From assembly GCA_009760855.2 (NCBI GenBank), contig WPIO01000006.1, forward strand, positions 4,045,001 to 4,109,000: 64,000 bases of DNA, written 5' to 3'. The stretch is from Cristatella mucedo. Taxonomy: Eukaryota; Bryozoa; Phylactolaemata; Cristatellidae. Each line of letters opens with the position of its first letter. Within the stretch, counting starts at the first letter, position 1. The translations under genes and the position numbers were made by a program. Below are positions 1-13,830 of the stretch, piece after piece. Below the pieces are notes generated by a model that was given only the letters and a program-made list of their open reading frames with translations, was not told where the DNA came from and did no database searches.

Positions 1-1938
1 TTACAATAATCAAGCCCAGACAGAACTAAATAGCAAGTTAAATTTTTTACAAGCCACTGTGGGAGACAGCTTCTAATCTTGGATAGGGATCGGATGTGAT
101 GGCTAGCTGTAGAGGCAGTCTTCTGAATGAAGCTTTTGGAATTGAGGCAGCTGTCGAACACGACACCTAGATTACGAGCACGTGGTAAAGGTCGCACAAT
201 AGCATCGCCTATTAGAACAGCAAAGCCTTTTAATCCAGCCACAAGCTTAGGGTGTCCTATGAGCAGCAGTTCGGTTTTATCGTCATTTAATTTCAGGAAG
301 TTTTCCGACATCCAGGATCGAATATCGGCAAGGCAAGCATTCAGTTTCTCAGTTGCTGCAGCAGATTCCGACGGTTTAAATGACAAATACAACTGAGTAT
401 CGTCAGCATAGAAGTGATATTCTATTCCATGGGCCTTGATCACTTTTCCCAGAGGTTGCGTATAAATGGAGAACAGCAAGGGACCTAGTACAGACCCTTG
501 AGGGGCTCCACAGGTGACCCTTCTCATGTCTGAGACCTGACCCCCACACGACACGGATTGAACACGATCAGACAAGTATGATTTAAACCACGCCAGTGCT
601 TCGTCTGCCAGACCGATCGTTGTTCTCAGTCGTTCAAGCAGAACTTAGTGATCAATGGTGTCGAAGGCAGCATACAGATCTAGCAGAGCTAGGACAGTGA
701 CATTCCCGTCGTCGTTGCCACGTAGAATGTCATTGTTAACACGGAGGAGAGCAGTTTCAGTAGAGTGCTGCCTCTTGAACCCTGATTGAAATGTTTCTGA
801 CATTCAATTATTTTCAATATGTTCAACTAGCTGCTTAGCAACAATTTTTTCAAGAATCTTTGATAAGAACGAAAGAAGGGAAACTGGACGATAGTTTGCT
901 AGGACCTCTGTGTCTAATCCAGGCTTTTTAAGAATAGGTCTAACGATTGCCGATTTGAAGGACTTGGGGACGATCCCTTTTCCCAAAGAAGCATTACAAA
1001 TCTTGGTTATGGCAGGGCTAAGTTGGTCTGCAAGTGAAGACCACAGAGATGAAGGTATAGGGTCTTCAGGAGACGAGCTCTTTTTGCTAGACCTTATTAA
1101 GGCAGCCACATCACAGGCAGAAACATCAGAGAATCTTTTAAGAAAGGTCACAGGTTGAGGAACGGCGATTGCTTTGGTCGGAGGGGGCTTAATGGAGGCA
1201 CGAATGTGCGCAATTTTTTCAGTAAAGAAGGCTGAAAACTTTTCGGCTGAGCCCTTAATATCTGGGGAGTCAGACCTGACAGCATTGGCCAGTAAATGGT
1301 TTACTGTCTTATAAATCTGTTTAGTGTCCGACTGGCAGGAATTCAGTTTTCTAATGAAAAAAGAAGCCCTCGCTTATTTAAGCTTTCGTGTGTAAACACG
1401 AAGGAAGTCTTTAAAATTGACTAGGTCTGCCTCAGACCCTGATTTCTTGAAACGACGTTCCAGCCTGCGCTTAACACGGCGCATCTTAAGGAGTTTTTTT
1501 GTAAATTGAAAGCAATCTCGACGACTTTGAACACGGATAGAGCGAACGGGAGCATGCTTGTCAAGAGCACTCATGAGTGTCATGTTCATCGCATCAGTGA
1601 GGGTATCGAGGCTGCCGGTCGAGTCTGAATGCAGATCAAGAAGGCCTGCATCACAAACAGATTTCAAAAACTTGTCCATGTCAATGCTTTGTAAGTTACG
1701 TCGTTTGGCAAATTCGACATTGCCCTGCACGTACGAGGGAGCAGGAACAGTAAACGAGACCGAACAATGATCTGAGAGGGTCAGTGGGCACACCACAAAG
1801 TCAGTGGGGAGGACATCCTTAGTGATCACGAGATCTAGAATATGGCCACCGACGTGGGTGCTATGATAAACGTGTTGGGCCAAACCAAGATTCTCCAGAC
1901 AGTCAAGAAATGAGCGGACCTGGCTGTTGCTAGGGTTG
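1..1938 (-). mobile_element. CR1/L2-like non-LTR retrotransposon, 5'-truncated and nearly open
   Basis: Reading leftward, one frame runs from about 1883 to the window edge with only three stops (TAA at 1374-1376, TGA at 804-806, TAA at 645-647). It encodes the C-terminal part of an endonuclease (HILDLVITKD, then LSDHCSVSF), a basic linker, then reverse transcriptase: NYRPVSLLSFLSKILEKIV near 900, GAPQGSVLGPLLFSIY near 490, and the catalytic FYADDTQLYLSF with YADD at 399-410. It continues through RNLGVVFD to LDYC at the edge, so the 3' end lies outside the window. Endonuclease similarity stops abruptly near 1938, as expected for 5' truncation during target-primed reverse transcription. Clade assignment (CR1/L2/Jockey group) is by motif style only. 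With three stops it cannot make active protein. Confidence 0.9.
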
Positions 1939-4450
1939 TCAACGTGCCCTTGTCATGAATGCACTGCATGGGGACAGATCCCAGCGTTTTTCATTTGCGA
2001 AGTCAGAAGCAGCGGCTGTGTGATCCAATGTCTGCCTATCCCAGCAGCCTTTGGGTCAGTTTGTGGTACCAGCTGCTCACAGGGACCAACAACTTTCGGG
2101 TTGTGTGGGCACCCACAATCCGCTGGCTTTTGCATGGTGGTTGCCTGACCTGACTCGACTGACGTGCTTGACGCTCAGCTTGACTACTCCCCATCCTAGG
2201 CGTGAGAAAATTGCTAGTGCCTGCCTGCCGTCTTGTACTACATGTCGTGATGCAGACAAGCCCTCTTTCCTGCCGCCCATGCCTGGGTTGCTGTGTTTGT
2301 GCTCACTCAAAGCTGTCGTCTGGTGCTTCTTAGCTGCTCCCGGCGTTCGTTTCCCCTGCCTCTGCTTTCTCCAGACCTGCACTCGGCTGCGCCAGATTCT
2401 TCAGCCGTACTCTGTACCAGAGCTGACATATTGAAGCCACTGAACAGCTGCTGCCGATTTGGTCTGTTGGTTTTGTTGTTAAGATGGCTCCATTTTTCAG
2501 CAGCCCTGGGCTGCTGCCCTGGGCTGCTGCCCTGGGATGCCCCAACCCTTATCTTAGTGTGTACAACAGGTCTTGGCCTCCGTTCTTTCAAAGAAATCCA
2601 TATGAAATAGCCCCATTCATTCTGCCGAGTCTATCCTGGGAAATTAGTTGTGTCAGCTTTTTATTCCCAGATGTGTAGTGCTTGCTTGTTGTCTTTCAGC
2701 TGTGGTGGCTTGGTACATAGTGGACTACATACATGCTGCCGCCTGGTCAGTGGCAACGTGATCACTTAATCACAAGACTCTTGGGCTGCTGCTGATTTCG
2801 AGCCGTGTCACTAAACGATAAAAAAACATAACGGGAACAGCTGGAGAAGGGCAGTCAGATCTGCTCCTAGTTCTTCAATTGACTTGCCAACTCTAATTTA
2901 TAGGGGTGTGCTGTTTGCTAACACTGGTTTAGTAATCAAGTATCCTTGTGTGGATTTTTCTGTATCTTTTTCTGGAGGGAAATCGGGATTATTTCCTATA
3001 GTCCTGCTGCATTTTCTAATGTTTCCGCAATGGCCCAAATAATATCCACACGTGTAAGACATTTTGCGTTACGTTTTTCGTTTATATGTGTTTTCCAAGC
3101 CCAATTAGCTTGCTGATAGTTCATACTGCGACCACAGTTTAGCTGAAGCTAGGGGTGGTCTACTCAAGAGCTTCTGTAAGCGTTTGTTGTTAGCTTACCG
3201 GCCGTGCAGCAGATGCCACCACTTTTTACAAGCCTTGTTCCACGTTTGCTGCCATGCTTCAGGGCTCCCGCAAAAGCAAAAGTTGCTCTTTCTGCTCTTA
3301 ACCAGCAATTTCTGATTCTAGCAAAAAAGCCCTCGCAAGACATCTGCCGGGTTTGTTGGAGGTGGCCAGTTTTTTTGAGAGCTCACAACTGCTAGCCATC
3401 CGCTGACTGCGCTTTTTCATCTTAGAGCTGAGATCCCTACAATGCGCCATCGGCTGCCCAAGCCGTCGCGATGTGCTTGCACTGTTATCTATTAGCTTGT
3501 CTGTGCCATCACCGTTATTTCATCATGTGGCCCTACCGGAATTGCAGCTTGACGTAGGCTCGATTAATGCAGCAAGGCAACAACATTGACAAGCCAGCAG
3601 TAGGGAATTCGAATTGCTTGATCTTCGACCGAGATGCCTCACTGTTCTTTTCTTACCTTTTCTAGATTATGCCGGTGGCCACAACAAACAAAGATGTAAG
3701 TCAGGTGGTGACAGAAGACGCCGGCTCGGCCCACGGCCACCCAAGCTGATTACTTTGCTTGCTCTGCTTTAGCGATTGAGTGATTGATTGGCCACCTAAT
3801 GATTGAGACCCACGTTGGTGGTCGCAGGGGAGGGGAGTGAGTTTCACTGGTGTTGAAGAAACTCTGCTGCTGCCTGCAGATAAGCCGGTGACAACAGGAC
3901 TATCAACCTTGCGTTCGGCATACCCTGATGAATGTACCACTTAACTTGGCATGCATATTCATGCTGCAGCCACTCTGGTGCTGACATTTGCTGACGGTTT
4001 TTTGCTGCTGTGCTTGCAGCAGCTGATGCTGCAATGCCGAGGTGCTGCTCCCTCCTCTTTACACTGACTTCAAGCTGCCTGGCTTTTACCAGCAATGCTT
4101 GCTACTGCTGCTAGTGCAAAACTCACGACTACGTCCTCCAGGGTCGTGCATTTTTCTTCTTGTGGTGACACGTAGCATCGCCTGAGGGTAGCCAAACAGC
4201 AGACGGCCGGTGGCAGTGCTTTGAATAGATGCTGCTGTGCTGCCCGGTGTGCTTGACCTCTCTCTATATGACCGTCAGCCAGGCGCATGCACCTGTCGAG
4301 TTTTAGCCGGCTACAGATTTCGTTGTTGATGGGCACAGCTTATCCGACATTGCTAGATTGGGCTCATGTCATTGCTTGCTCATTGGGTTGGTTTGCCATT
4401 TCATTCAGTTTGCTTTACAAACGGCTGCTGTTGGTCTCTACTGGGGGGGG
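1939..4450. other. No recognisable gene; unique-looking DNA
   Basis: I see no conserved protein, RNA gene or transposon signature here. Short open frames on both strands have no recognisable motifs. The only local structure is a small tandem repeat, listed separately. Confidence 0.5.
2503..2537. repeat. Short tandem repeat, 15-bp unit
   Basis: The unit ggctgctgccctggg is repeated about two and a third times in direct tandem. It is a minor local duplication with no evident function. Confidence 0.6.
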
Positions 4451-4454
4451 GGAT

Positions 4455-5850
4455 TTAGTCCAGCCATAACTCTGATCTTTAAGGCTTCTCTGGATAAAGG
4501 AGTTTGTTTGAAAGTCTTTGAAATCGGCCATCGTTCCATGAATATTTTAAAAGCCTGGATTAGAGTCAGAGGTCCTAGCAAACTATCGTCCAGCCTCGGT
4601 CCTTCCTTTTTGTCCAAGATTCTGGAAAATATTATTGCTGAGGAGTTTTGGGAACACATTGACAAGAGTGGATTGTAAGAGAAACTTCAATCAGGATTCA
4701 AGCGACACCACTCCGATGAAACTACTCTAGTCCATGTGACCGACGACATCTTGAGCCACACTTCACTGCTATGGTTCTTTTCCATTTATCAGGTTTGTTT
4801 GACTATATAGACCACGATATCCTTGAACGAATGAGAAAAAAACGATTGGTCTGTCAAAAGAGGTCTGGCATGGTTCGAATAGTAATTTTCCAATCTTGAT
4901 TAATCTTTATCATGTGTTGGGCATGTCTCATCCAGCAGACCAGCCACCTGTAGTAAGGATCCATTCTCGATCCTTAGCTGTTCTCCATTTATGCCCACCA
5001 TATCTGAAAAAGTGAATCAGGCGCATGGGATAGGCTATTTTTTCTATGACGATGATATCCTGCTGTAGTTTTCATTTAAGCCATCGGGATTCGCTAAAAC
5101 AACCGATAACCTGAATCAGACTTTTGATCCTGGATGTCGACCAATTTTCTTAAGCCAAACGATAATAAAACCGAACTCCTGCTCGTTGGAAGCCCCAAGC
5201 ATGCAGCAGTACTACGAGACTCTTCTCTTCTAACTGGTGATGCTGTAGTGTTACCTACCTCACGTGCTCGGAATTTAGGTGTCACCTGTGGAGAGCTTCT
5301 TGACAGCTTAAAGCTTCTGTAAAAAGGCGGCTGCTACAGCTATTCGTCGTGTTCGATTCCTATCTAAGTTTAGGGATTGTCTTCCACGGTAGCTTGCTTA
5401 CTAGCGTCGAAGCTGTGTCTAAGCTGGACTACTGCAATTCAATTTTGGTGGAGCTACCAAAAACCCATCAAGCCTCTACATAACTCCAAGGCCGGTCAAT
5501 AAATCCCAGAGGTTCAGCCATATGTCTCTTTTACTGAAGGAGTTTTGATTTCTCCCTGTTGATCAGCAGATGCAGAGCAAGATTCTAGCTCACTCACTTG
5601 GCCTGCCATGGTTTGGCTCTTTCATACTTAGCAGAACTGCTGCCCCAGTTTCAGTCTCCTTGCTTCCTCAGGTCCACTATGGACACTAAATTAGCTGTTA
5701 CATTCCGTTGCTTGAAGACTGTTGGTAACAGAGGCTTTTGGCTCTGCAGGTCTTAGACTGTGGAACTCTCTCCCGTGATTCTTAGGCAACAGCATCTATT
5801 CTCCTACTGGCAACCGTGGCACATCCTTTCCAGCCGCACTGAACTGCTAC
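4455..5850 (+). mobile_element. Decayed CR1/L2-like LINE reverse transcriptase and 3' coding end
   Basis: Frames on the plus strand reproduce the same protein family as the element at 1-1938, with many stops and frameshifts. Visible landmarks are SFLSKILENIIAEEF near 4610, SGFKRHHSDETTLVHV near 4695, LKPNDNKTELLLVGSPKHA near 5150, RARNLGV near 5265 and a C-terminal block KLAVTFRCLKTVGNRGF near 5690, which is usual just before the LINE stop codon. The catalytic box is degraded (a remnant FYDDDI near 5043). It is dead and clearly older than the copy at the window start. Confidence 0.75.
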
Positions 5851-5924
5851 TTCCATGCTGCACACTACCTGAAGTGTGCTATTGACTAAGCGATACTTTT
5901 CACTTTCTTTTTGTTGCATGAGAT

Positions 5925-6060
5925 GAAGTCTGTGGGCTACCGCATGTGCACTGAAAGCTGCTTGGACTTTGAGTGCGCTACGGAGAACTCTTGTATAGCA
6001 GCCACGCTCTTCTTGTGGCTTTGTGGAGTTACGCATGGCAGTACATTGCATTACAAGCGC
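5925..6060 (+). repeat. Dispersed repeat family R3
   Basis: Contains the recurrent block tggctttgtggagttacgc followed by a stretch ending in tacattgcattac. The same block occurs near 43920-44075 and 50045-50170 on the plus strand, and near 22760-22822 and 57805-57850 on the minus strand. Copies end in short ATTAC-like repeats, which suggests a retroposed 3' tail, but no pol III boxes or protein are evident. Confidence 0.55.
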
Positions 6061-8145
6061 TTAACGAAAGGAAAAGGCAGGATAAATGGCTCAAGGCTTC
6101 TGTGTACATTCTCAATATTCAAAGCGTTGAGTTTAGCCGCTATTAATTTATAGCACTTGTTCACAGCATTAATTCATATATATGCCCTAGGCCAAGGGCC
6201 AAGATATATTGGCAATTTATTGTGCAAGATGGCCCTTCCCTAGGTTTAATCATGCAGAAAGCTCTCTTGAGTAGTTTATGTGTGACGGCATGTCAGCATA
6301 ACCCTGCTTCTTTTTAATGTTGGACGGTGGCAACTGAATAATAATATTAGTAACAATAAAATATTTTTGTATTGCATGCTATCAGAACTAAATTTTTTAC
6401 GGGCACTTCGTGTATGCTGGAGAGGAGTTATCTACAGCATATATTAGGCAACGAGGGCTGCATGCTTGCCTGTCTTTTAGTAACAGTCCTCTTCTATCAA
6501 TGTAAGTTAGCATTGACCAGTATAGCTGACTCGTCACTCGGTAGACGTTCAGTTAACTGCCTTGCTGCACCGTTGTGTCCTTAAAGCCGATCTTGTACCA
6601 TTGTCAGTTCTTTCCCTGCTTATCTTACCTGCTATTTCTAACTGCTTACTTCGCTTTTTAAAGTGAGTGTAGGTGGAGTGCAGGAAATGATGAGCATTTG
6701 TTTATTTAAATGACAGGCCATAACCGATGGAATGGGTCTTTAACCGCTAGGGCAGGCAAAATGCGATTTGCGCTTTGGCTCGTGTTCGGACCTGGCACAC
6801 AGGCAGGTTACCAGCCGATTCACCCGATGGAAAGGAATAACAGCTCTTCATAGCTAATGCTTTGGTCGTATTTTGTCTGCATGCAGTGTGTGCCCGTGTT
6901 TCTAGAGCTGAGCTGGAATCAGGCCATCAAAATGCAGCTTAGTGCTCGCCTACCATGACGGCAGTAGCAGCTCGTCTAGATCGAGCTTCGTGCGTTCGAC
7001 GATGGCCGCCCAGTGCCTTCGAAGATCTCAATATCCCACGTTCACCTTGCAGGGAAGGCATTCTCTTGTGTGATCATGCTGTTTGAAACCAGTGGCTAGA
7101 TTTCAAAACAGGTGGTGCTTAGACTAGACAGGGACAGGCGAGCCTCGCTGTCAATCGATCGTCCTGGCTGGCTGTCCATAGCGTCGCCCATGCAGAGCAC
7201 CGTGTGCAGAGCACAGCAGAGCTATGACCACGAGAGCAGTCATCTTTCAGCACGGCAGCCCCTCATTCATACTCTCCCTCACCATCACACTCTCACCACA
7301 GACACTCACTGATGCCTAGACGTGAGAACACTCGTGCAGACAGCAGATACACGTGTGCACATGCACACAGTCATTGTCGGTGCAAGCCGATATCCAGTGC
7401 TCGTTCATCGAAGTTTCCCCCGGAGAGTCGTGTGTATGTCGGCCGTATTGCCTCGATACATGATGGGGGTATGACAGAGGCAATCTAAGACCTGCCGATG
7501 GCTGCTGATGGTCAGGCCTTCAGCTTCAGCTCTTATGGGTCGAATGTCCGAAAAGCTTACAGCGAATGATGCCACGAGTGGGCCACAAAAGGGTGGCAGT
7601 GGATACATGTGCACTCTTAGCCACTCTTGGGCACCGAATGGAGGAGCGCTTCGAGCACTCCCAGCCAGTGGGCATGTCCAGGCTTGTCTTTTTACTGCTG
7701 TTAAGAGTTTCCATTTGAGCTGCCTGTATCTGCCTGCCGTCGATGGCCATTCGTTGGTATGCAAATTTCCGGGGAGCCCTGAGGATCCTAGCCAGCTCCT
7801 AGCTAGCTAGCTGCGGTAGCAGCTGCCCGAGCCAGCGAGCCCAAGATGCATGCCACCCGTGTGCTGCCACAGTTTGACTGACCGTGAGCTGAAAGGTGTA
7901 CAAGTAAGGTTCTACCGAAGAGTCTCGCTAGGCACTTGCACCTATCAGCTGTGGTCGCACACCCACCCCACTGTCAATGTAGCACCGGCTGAAGCGAATC
8001 GCAGTAGAATAGCTTTCGGATAATTTGCCCCGGGAGAGAGAAACTGTAACTTATGGTCTCAGAACGGTAGCATGAAGGGATCTCAAAGTGGCGCAGACGT
8101 CGCTGTAATTGCTAGCAAAGCTCCATGCAATCTAATAATATAACC
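6061..8145. other. No recognisable gene
   Basis: No conserved protein or RNA gene is seen. The stretch is of mixed composition, with AT-rich DNA near 6130-6380 and more balanced DNA after 6900. Confidence 0.5.
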
Positions 8146-8147
8146 AT

Positions 8148-8302
8148 ATTTAACAGCCTCATTTGTATAGCAGCAGAAGACCCTCAACAGCTATCTCAAT
8201 TTCTTGAAGTTGGCAATGTGGGATCGCCCACTGCAGGATTCGAACCCACGACCTAGGTCGTGAAGACCAAGCACCTTGCCTTGTGGGCTTTCATGGCCCT
8301 TA
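8148..8302 (-). mobile_element. tRNA-derived SINE, family SINE-1
   Basis: In reverse orientation this has a tRNA-like head whose B box reads GGTTCGAATCC (plus strand ggattcgaacc at 8236-8246), then a body ending in caaatgaggctgttaaa. The same order of blocks occurs at 20915-21090, 26638-26800, 32932-33085 and 35632-35812. The A box is degraded in this copy. I infer a tRNA-derived SINE rather than a tRNA gene because a conserved non-tRNA body follows in every copy. Confidence 0.7.
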
Positions 8303-8643
8303 CCCACTGAAGCTTCTCGAGTTTGCTTGCATTTGCTCTCAATTCGGCTTTATTCTTCTTAAAAGCTTGTCAGCATTTGCTAAGCTTTGCGTTCTTTATG
8401 CCAGCAGCTGCAGAGTATACCGGTTGCAGCAAAACAGCTTGTAGGATTTATTGTGTGATGCCTTGTTGTTTACGTTAGATAGTCACACTTACATTTCTAC
8501 TACCACCCTCGTTATTGCCTGTTGCCGAGCCGAATTAGGCATGACATCCGTGCTTCACGGTAGGTGTCATCAGACAGCACTGTCGGTCGCAAATGCAGCT
8601 GTGAGCAAGTCAGGGACCTGCTAAGAATCTCTTGTGTTAGAGG

Positions 8644-8679
8644 AGCAGCCACCGATCAGCCGGCTGATCGGTGGCTGCT
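8644..8679. repeat. 36-bp perfect palindrome
   Basis: Two 18-bp arms are exactly complementary with no spacer, centred between 8661 and 8662 (left arm starts agcagccaccgatcagcc). It can extrude as a cruciform or form a hairpin in RNA. No gene context is visible. Confidence 0.9.
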
Positions 8680-10191
8680 TTTGATGCTGAAGGGTCTCCC
8701 TTTAGATAGACTAGGTCTCCCTTTAGATAGACTTTACTGTAGTAAGCAGGAGCTGCAGATGACTATGTGTATGATTCAGCTGATAAGTCATCCACATGAA
8801 CAGCTGACTACTGCACTGGCAGGTTACCAGCAGTCATGCCTTGTTATTTTACAGATGCGTTTTTTCTGACGGGCACCTTTCGTTGTATTAGGTAGGGTAA
8901 CCAGCTACTCGAATCGCGTTGAATGTCGTACCTCCATCAGTAAGCAGGAATCAAGCCTAGAGCGATTTGTACTATATAGAAATCCATTCTCATCAGCTCT
9001 CGGCAGAAAATCTAGCCGGGCGTGTTATAGCCTGCTGCAGGCTATCGCGAGATCGGTGGCCCGTGATCAAAACAAAGCTGCACTGGTTAGCACGGTTCGG
9101 CAACAAAAGTCTTTAAGGGCAGAGGAGAGGATGAAGCTCCCTGCGGCAACAAAGGACCGACGGCACAGCAGGTGCAGGTCTGCCGGCTTGGGCTAAATTT
9201 AGACCCGGTTGCTGAGAGGCACCTCTACTGGATAGTAGGATGTGAGACTACATCAAATTTACCTTATAGCCTGCTACCAAAAGAACACACAATCTGACTG
9301 GGTAAATAGAGTTTTAAATTGTACTAAGTAGATATATAAGGTTTTACAACCTTATTCACTGATTTGAGATCTTACGGCCTCTGTTGATTATCAGCTCATT
9401 GATGCGCGTAATGGTGGGAATTTTCGGTAGCTAACTAGAGCTGCGCGCGCAGGTGGCTTCTCCGGTGTACTTATAGCCGGCTCCCCTCCATAGCTGTCTG
9501 CAATCAGCTGATGCCCCCGCTGGTCGTCCGGTGTTATCGCGGAGGGTAACGTCTCGTGCAGCTTTTGGTGAGTATTGCATGAACAATTTCCATTCAACGA
9601 TCAAAGCTTTTGCGAGCTACTCGTGATTTGGAAGGCATTCACAAGGTTTGTATTTTATTTACGTTAAGATAGAGCCGCCGCGGGGGTCTAGATGGTTATC
9701 GGATTCGTGAGTTTTCGGTCCCCCTTGTTTCACGAGCCGGACCATGGCCAGGCTTTTTGTGATTATAGTGTTTCTCATTTTCAATTTCCGGTATCTCGGT
9801 GTGGCATTTTTTTCAGAAAATTTGCCATTAGTATTTTCCATGTCCCGAGTAAGCACTTTTCCAGATTTTTCTATGGGAATTCCCGACCAAGGACACCGAG
9901 AGCATGTCTCAGCATTCGCGGGAAGTTTTGCATTTCATAAATCCGCGAGAAGTGTTATTTGTGGTCCGATTGTCGCAGTATTATCAGCCCAACAGCGAGC
10001 AGAGCAATTTGTTTGATTTGGGGTGTGGTATGTATCCTTACGAGTTTTCTTTGGGTGGAAGGGGGGGGGGGGGTTGTGGGGCTGGAGAGTTGACCAATTA
10101 ATTGTAAGCAAGCTCCCGACCCTATTTATGCCGACACTTACTCCAATCCAACCATACGGCGCAGCAACGATTGTGCATCTGATATTTTTAG
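8680..10191. other. Region upstream of the first sestrin exon found; no assigned exon
   Basis: The sestrin N-terminal exon(s) and promoter should lie here or further left, but I could not place them with confidence. A weak candidate frame near 9925-9960 (FINPREVL) loosely resembles the FIP-x-EEVL stretch that precedes the first recognised exon in animal sestrins. There is a G11 run at 10059-10069. Confidence 0.4.
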
Positions 10192-12907
<2,716 letters not shown>

Positions 12908-13830
12908 CGAGGCTGTGACGGCGACTGAGACTCCTTTTGACTAGGACGGCAGCTGTACGTGTGCATCCTTTGCAGCCGAAGTAGCTGCTGCTGCTGTCAG
13001 TAGATCTTCCTGTCCTGTCGTTGGATGCGGTCGGTCCGTGGTCGGGTCCTCTGTCGCCTCACTGGCGCACGTGACTTGAGCAGCCGCTTTGCTCCGAAGC
13101 GGATGCGGCAGCATCAGCAGCAGCTGCTGCTGCTCCTCGTTGGCAGCTCGCCTCCTGCACTACCAGACTGCGCCAGCTGTTCGCTGCTGCCCCACCTCGC
13201 TCGGGAGGTGACGCCACGCGACTGGCTGCTTCATCGTCCCTGTCCGCCTTCAACCGCCACGTCTCTTTGTCTGTCTGTCTATCTGTCCTAGCGCTGTTCG
13301 TAAGTGATCTAGTCATGAGTCTTACTTGGAGCGCTTTCGTTTGTTTTTTGTTTTCGAAAAAAATGAGGTGAATCAATCTCGCGTGCAGCATTGCTGCAAA
13401 AACGCCCGCCCCTCCATGTGAAGACCCGCGTGGCCCAGCAGCCGCATGCTGCTGGAAGCGCTGGATGGCTGCTGCGGCGGAAGCAGCCCGTTGAGCTGTT
13501 TTGGCTGTTTCCCCCTCGCTGTTTCGTTGTGATGCCACCCGTGTAACGCTGGAGCTTGTTCAGGGTGCCGTGTACATTTTAACTCGTGTAAGCTTGCCTC
13601 TCTCGCTAGCTCTCTTTCTCTATTCGTTCTTGTATATGACTTCGACAGGGACCGATGCTTGCAGCTGAACCGCAGTCGTTAGTAGCGCTGTTCTCGGAGG
13701 CTCGGTGCATGAGCCGTATAATTTAAATTAAGACTAATGGCGCATACTTACGCGTATGCTGTCATGTGCATCAGTATTTGGAAATGTGTGACCATGCTTC
13801 GAAAGAAATAAAATTTCTGTTCAAGCATCT
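12908..13830 (+). other. SESN: Sestrin 3' untranslated region
   Basis: The sequence from the TAA stop at 12905-12907 to the polyadenylation signal near 13807 carries no recognisable coding frame and lies directly downstream of the last exon. It is GC-rich with GCT/CAG runs around 13100-13130. The extent is inferred from the poly(A) signal. Confidence 0.6.
13807..13812 (+). terminator. Polyadenylation signal for sestrin
   Basis: AATAAA about 900 nt after the sestrin stop, followed by a GT-rich element (ttggtggtggtgggg from about 13859). Signal plus downstream GU-rich tract is the usual animal 3' end arrangement. Confidence 0.6.

Noticed and set aside
8220-8290. A tRNA gene on the minus strand (ggttcgaatcc)
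   Set aside because: The same box lies in a conserved longer repeat (SINE-1) with no cloverleaf I can fold, so it is a SINE head.
9744-10016. A secreted protein with an N-terminal hydrophobic stretch, or the missing sestrin N-terminus
   Set aside because: No conserved sestrin N-terminal motif is convincing and the T-rich base composition explains the hydrophobic run.
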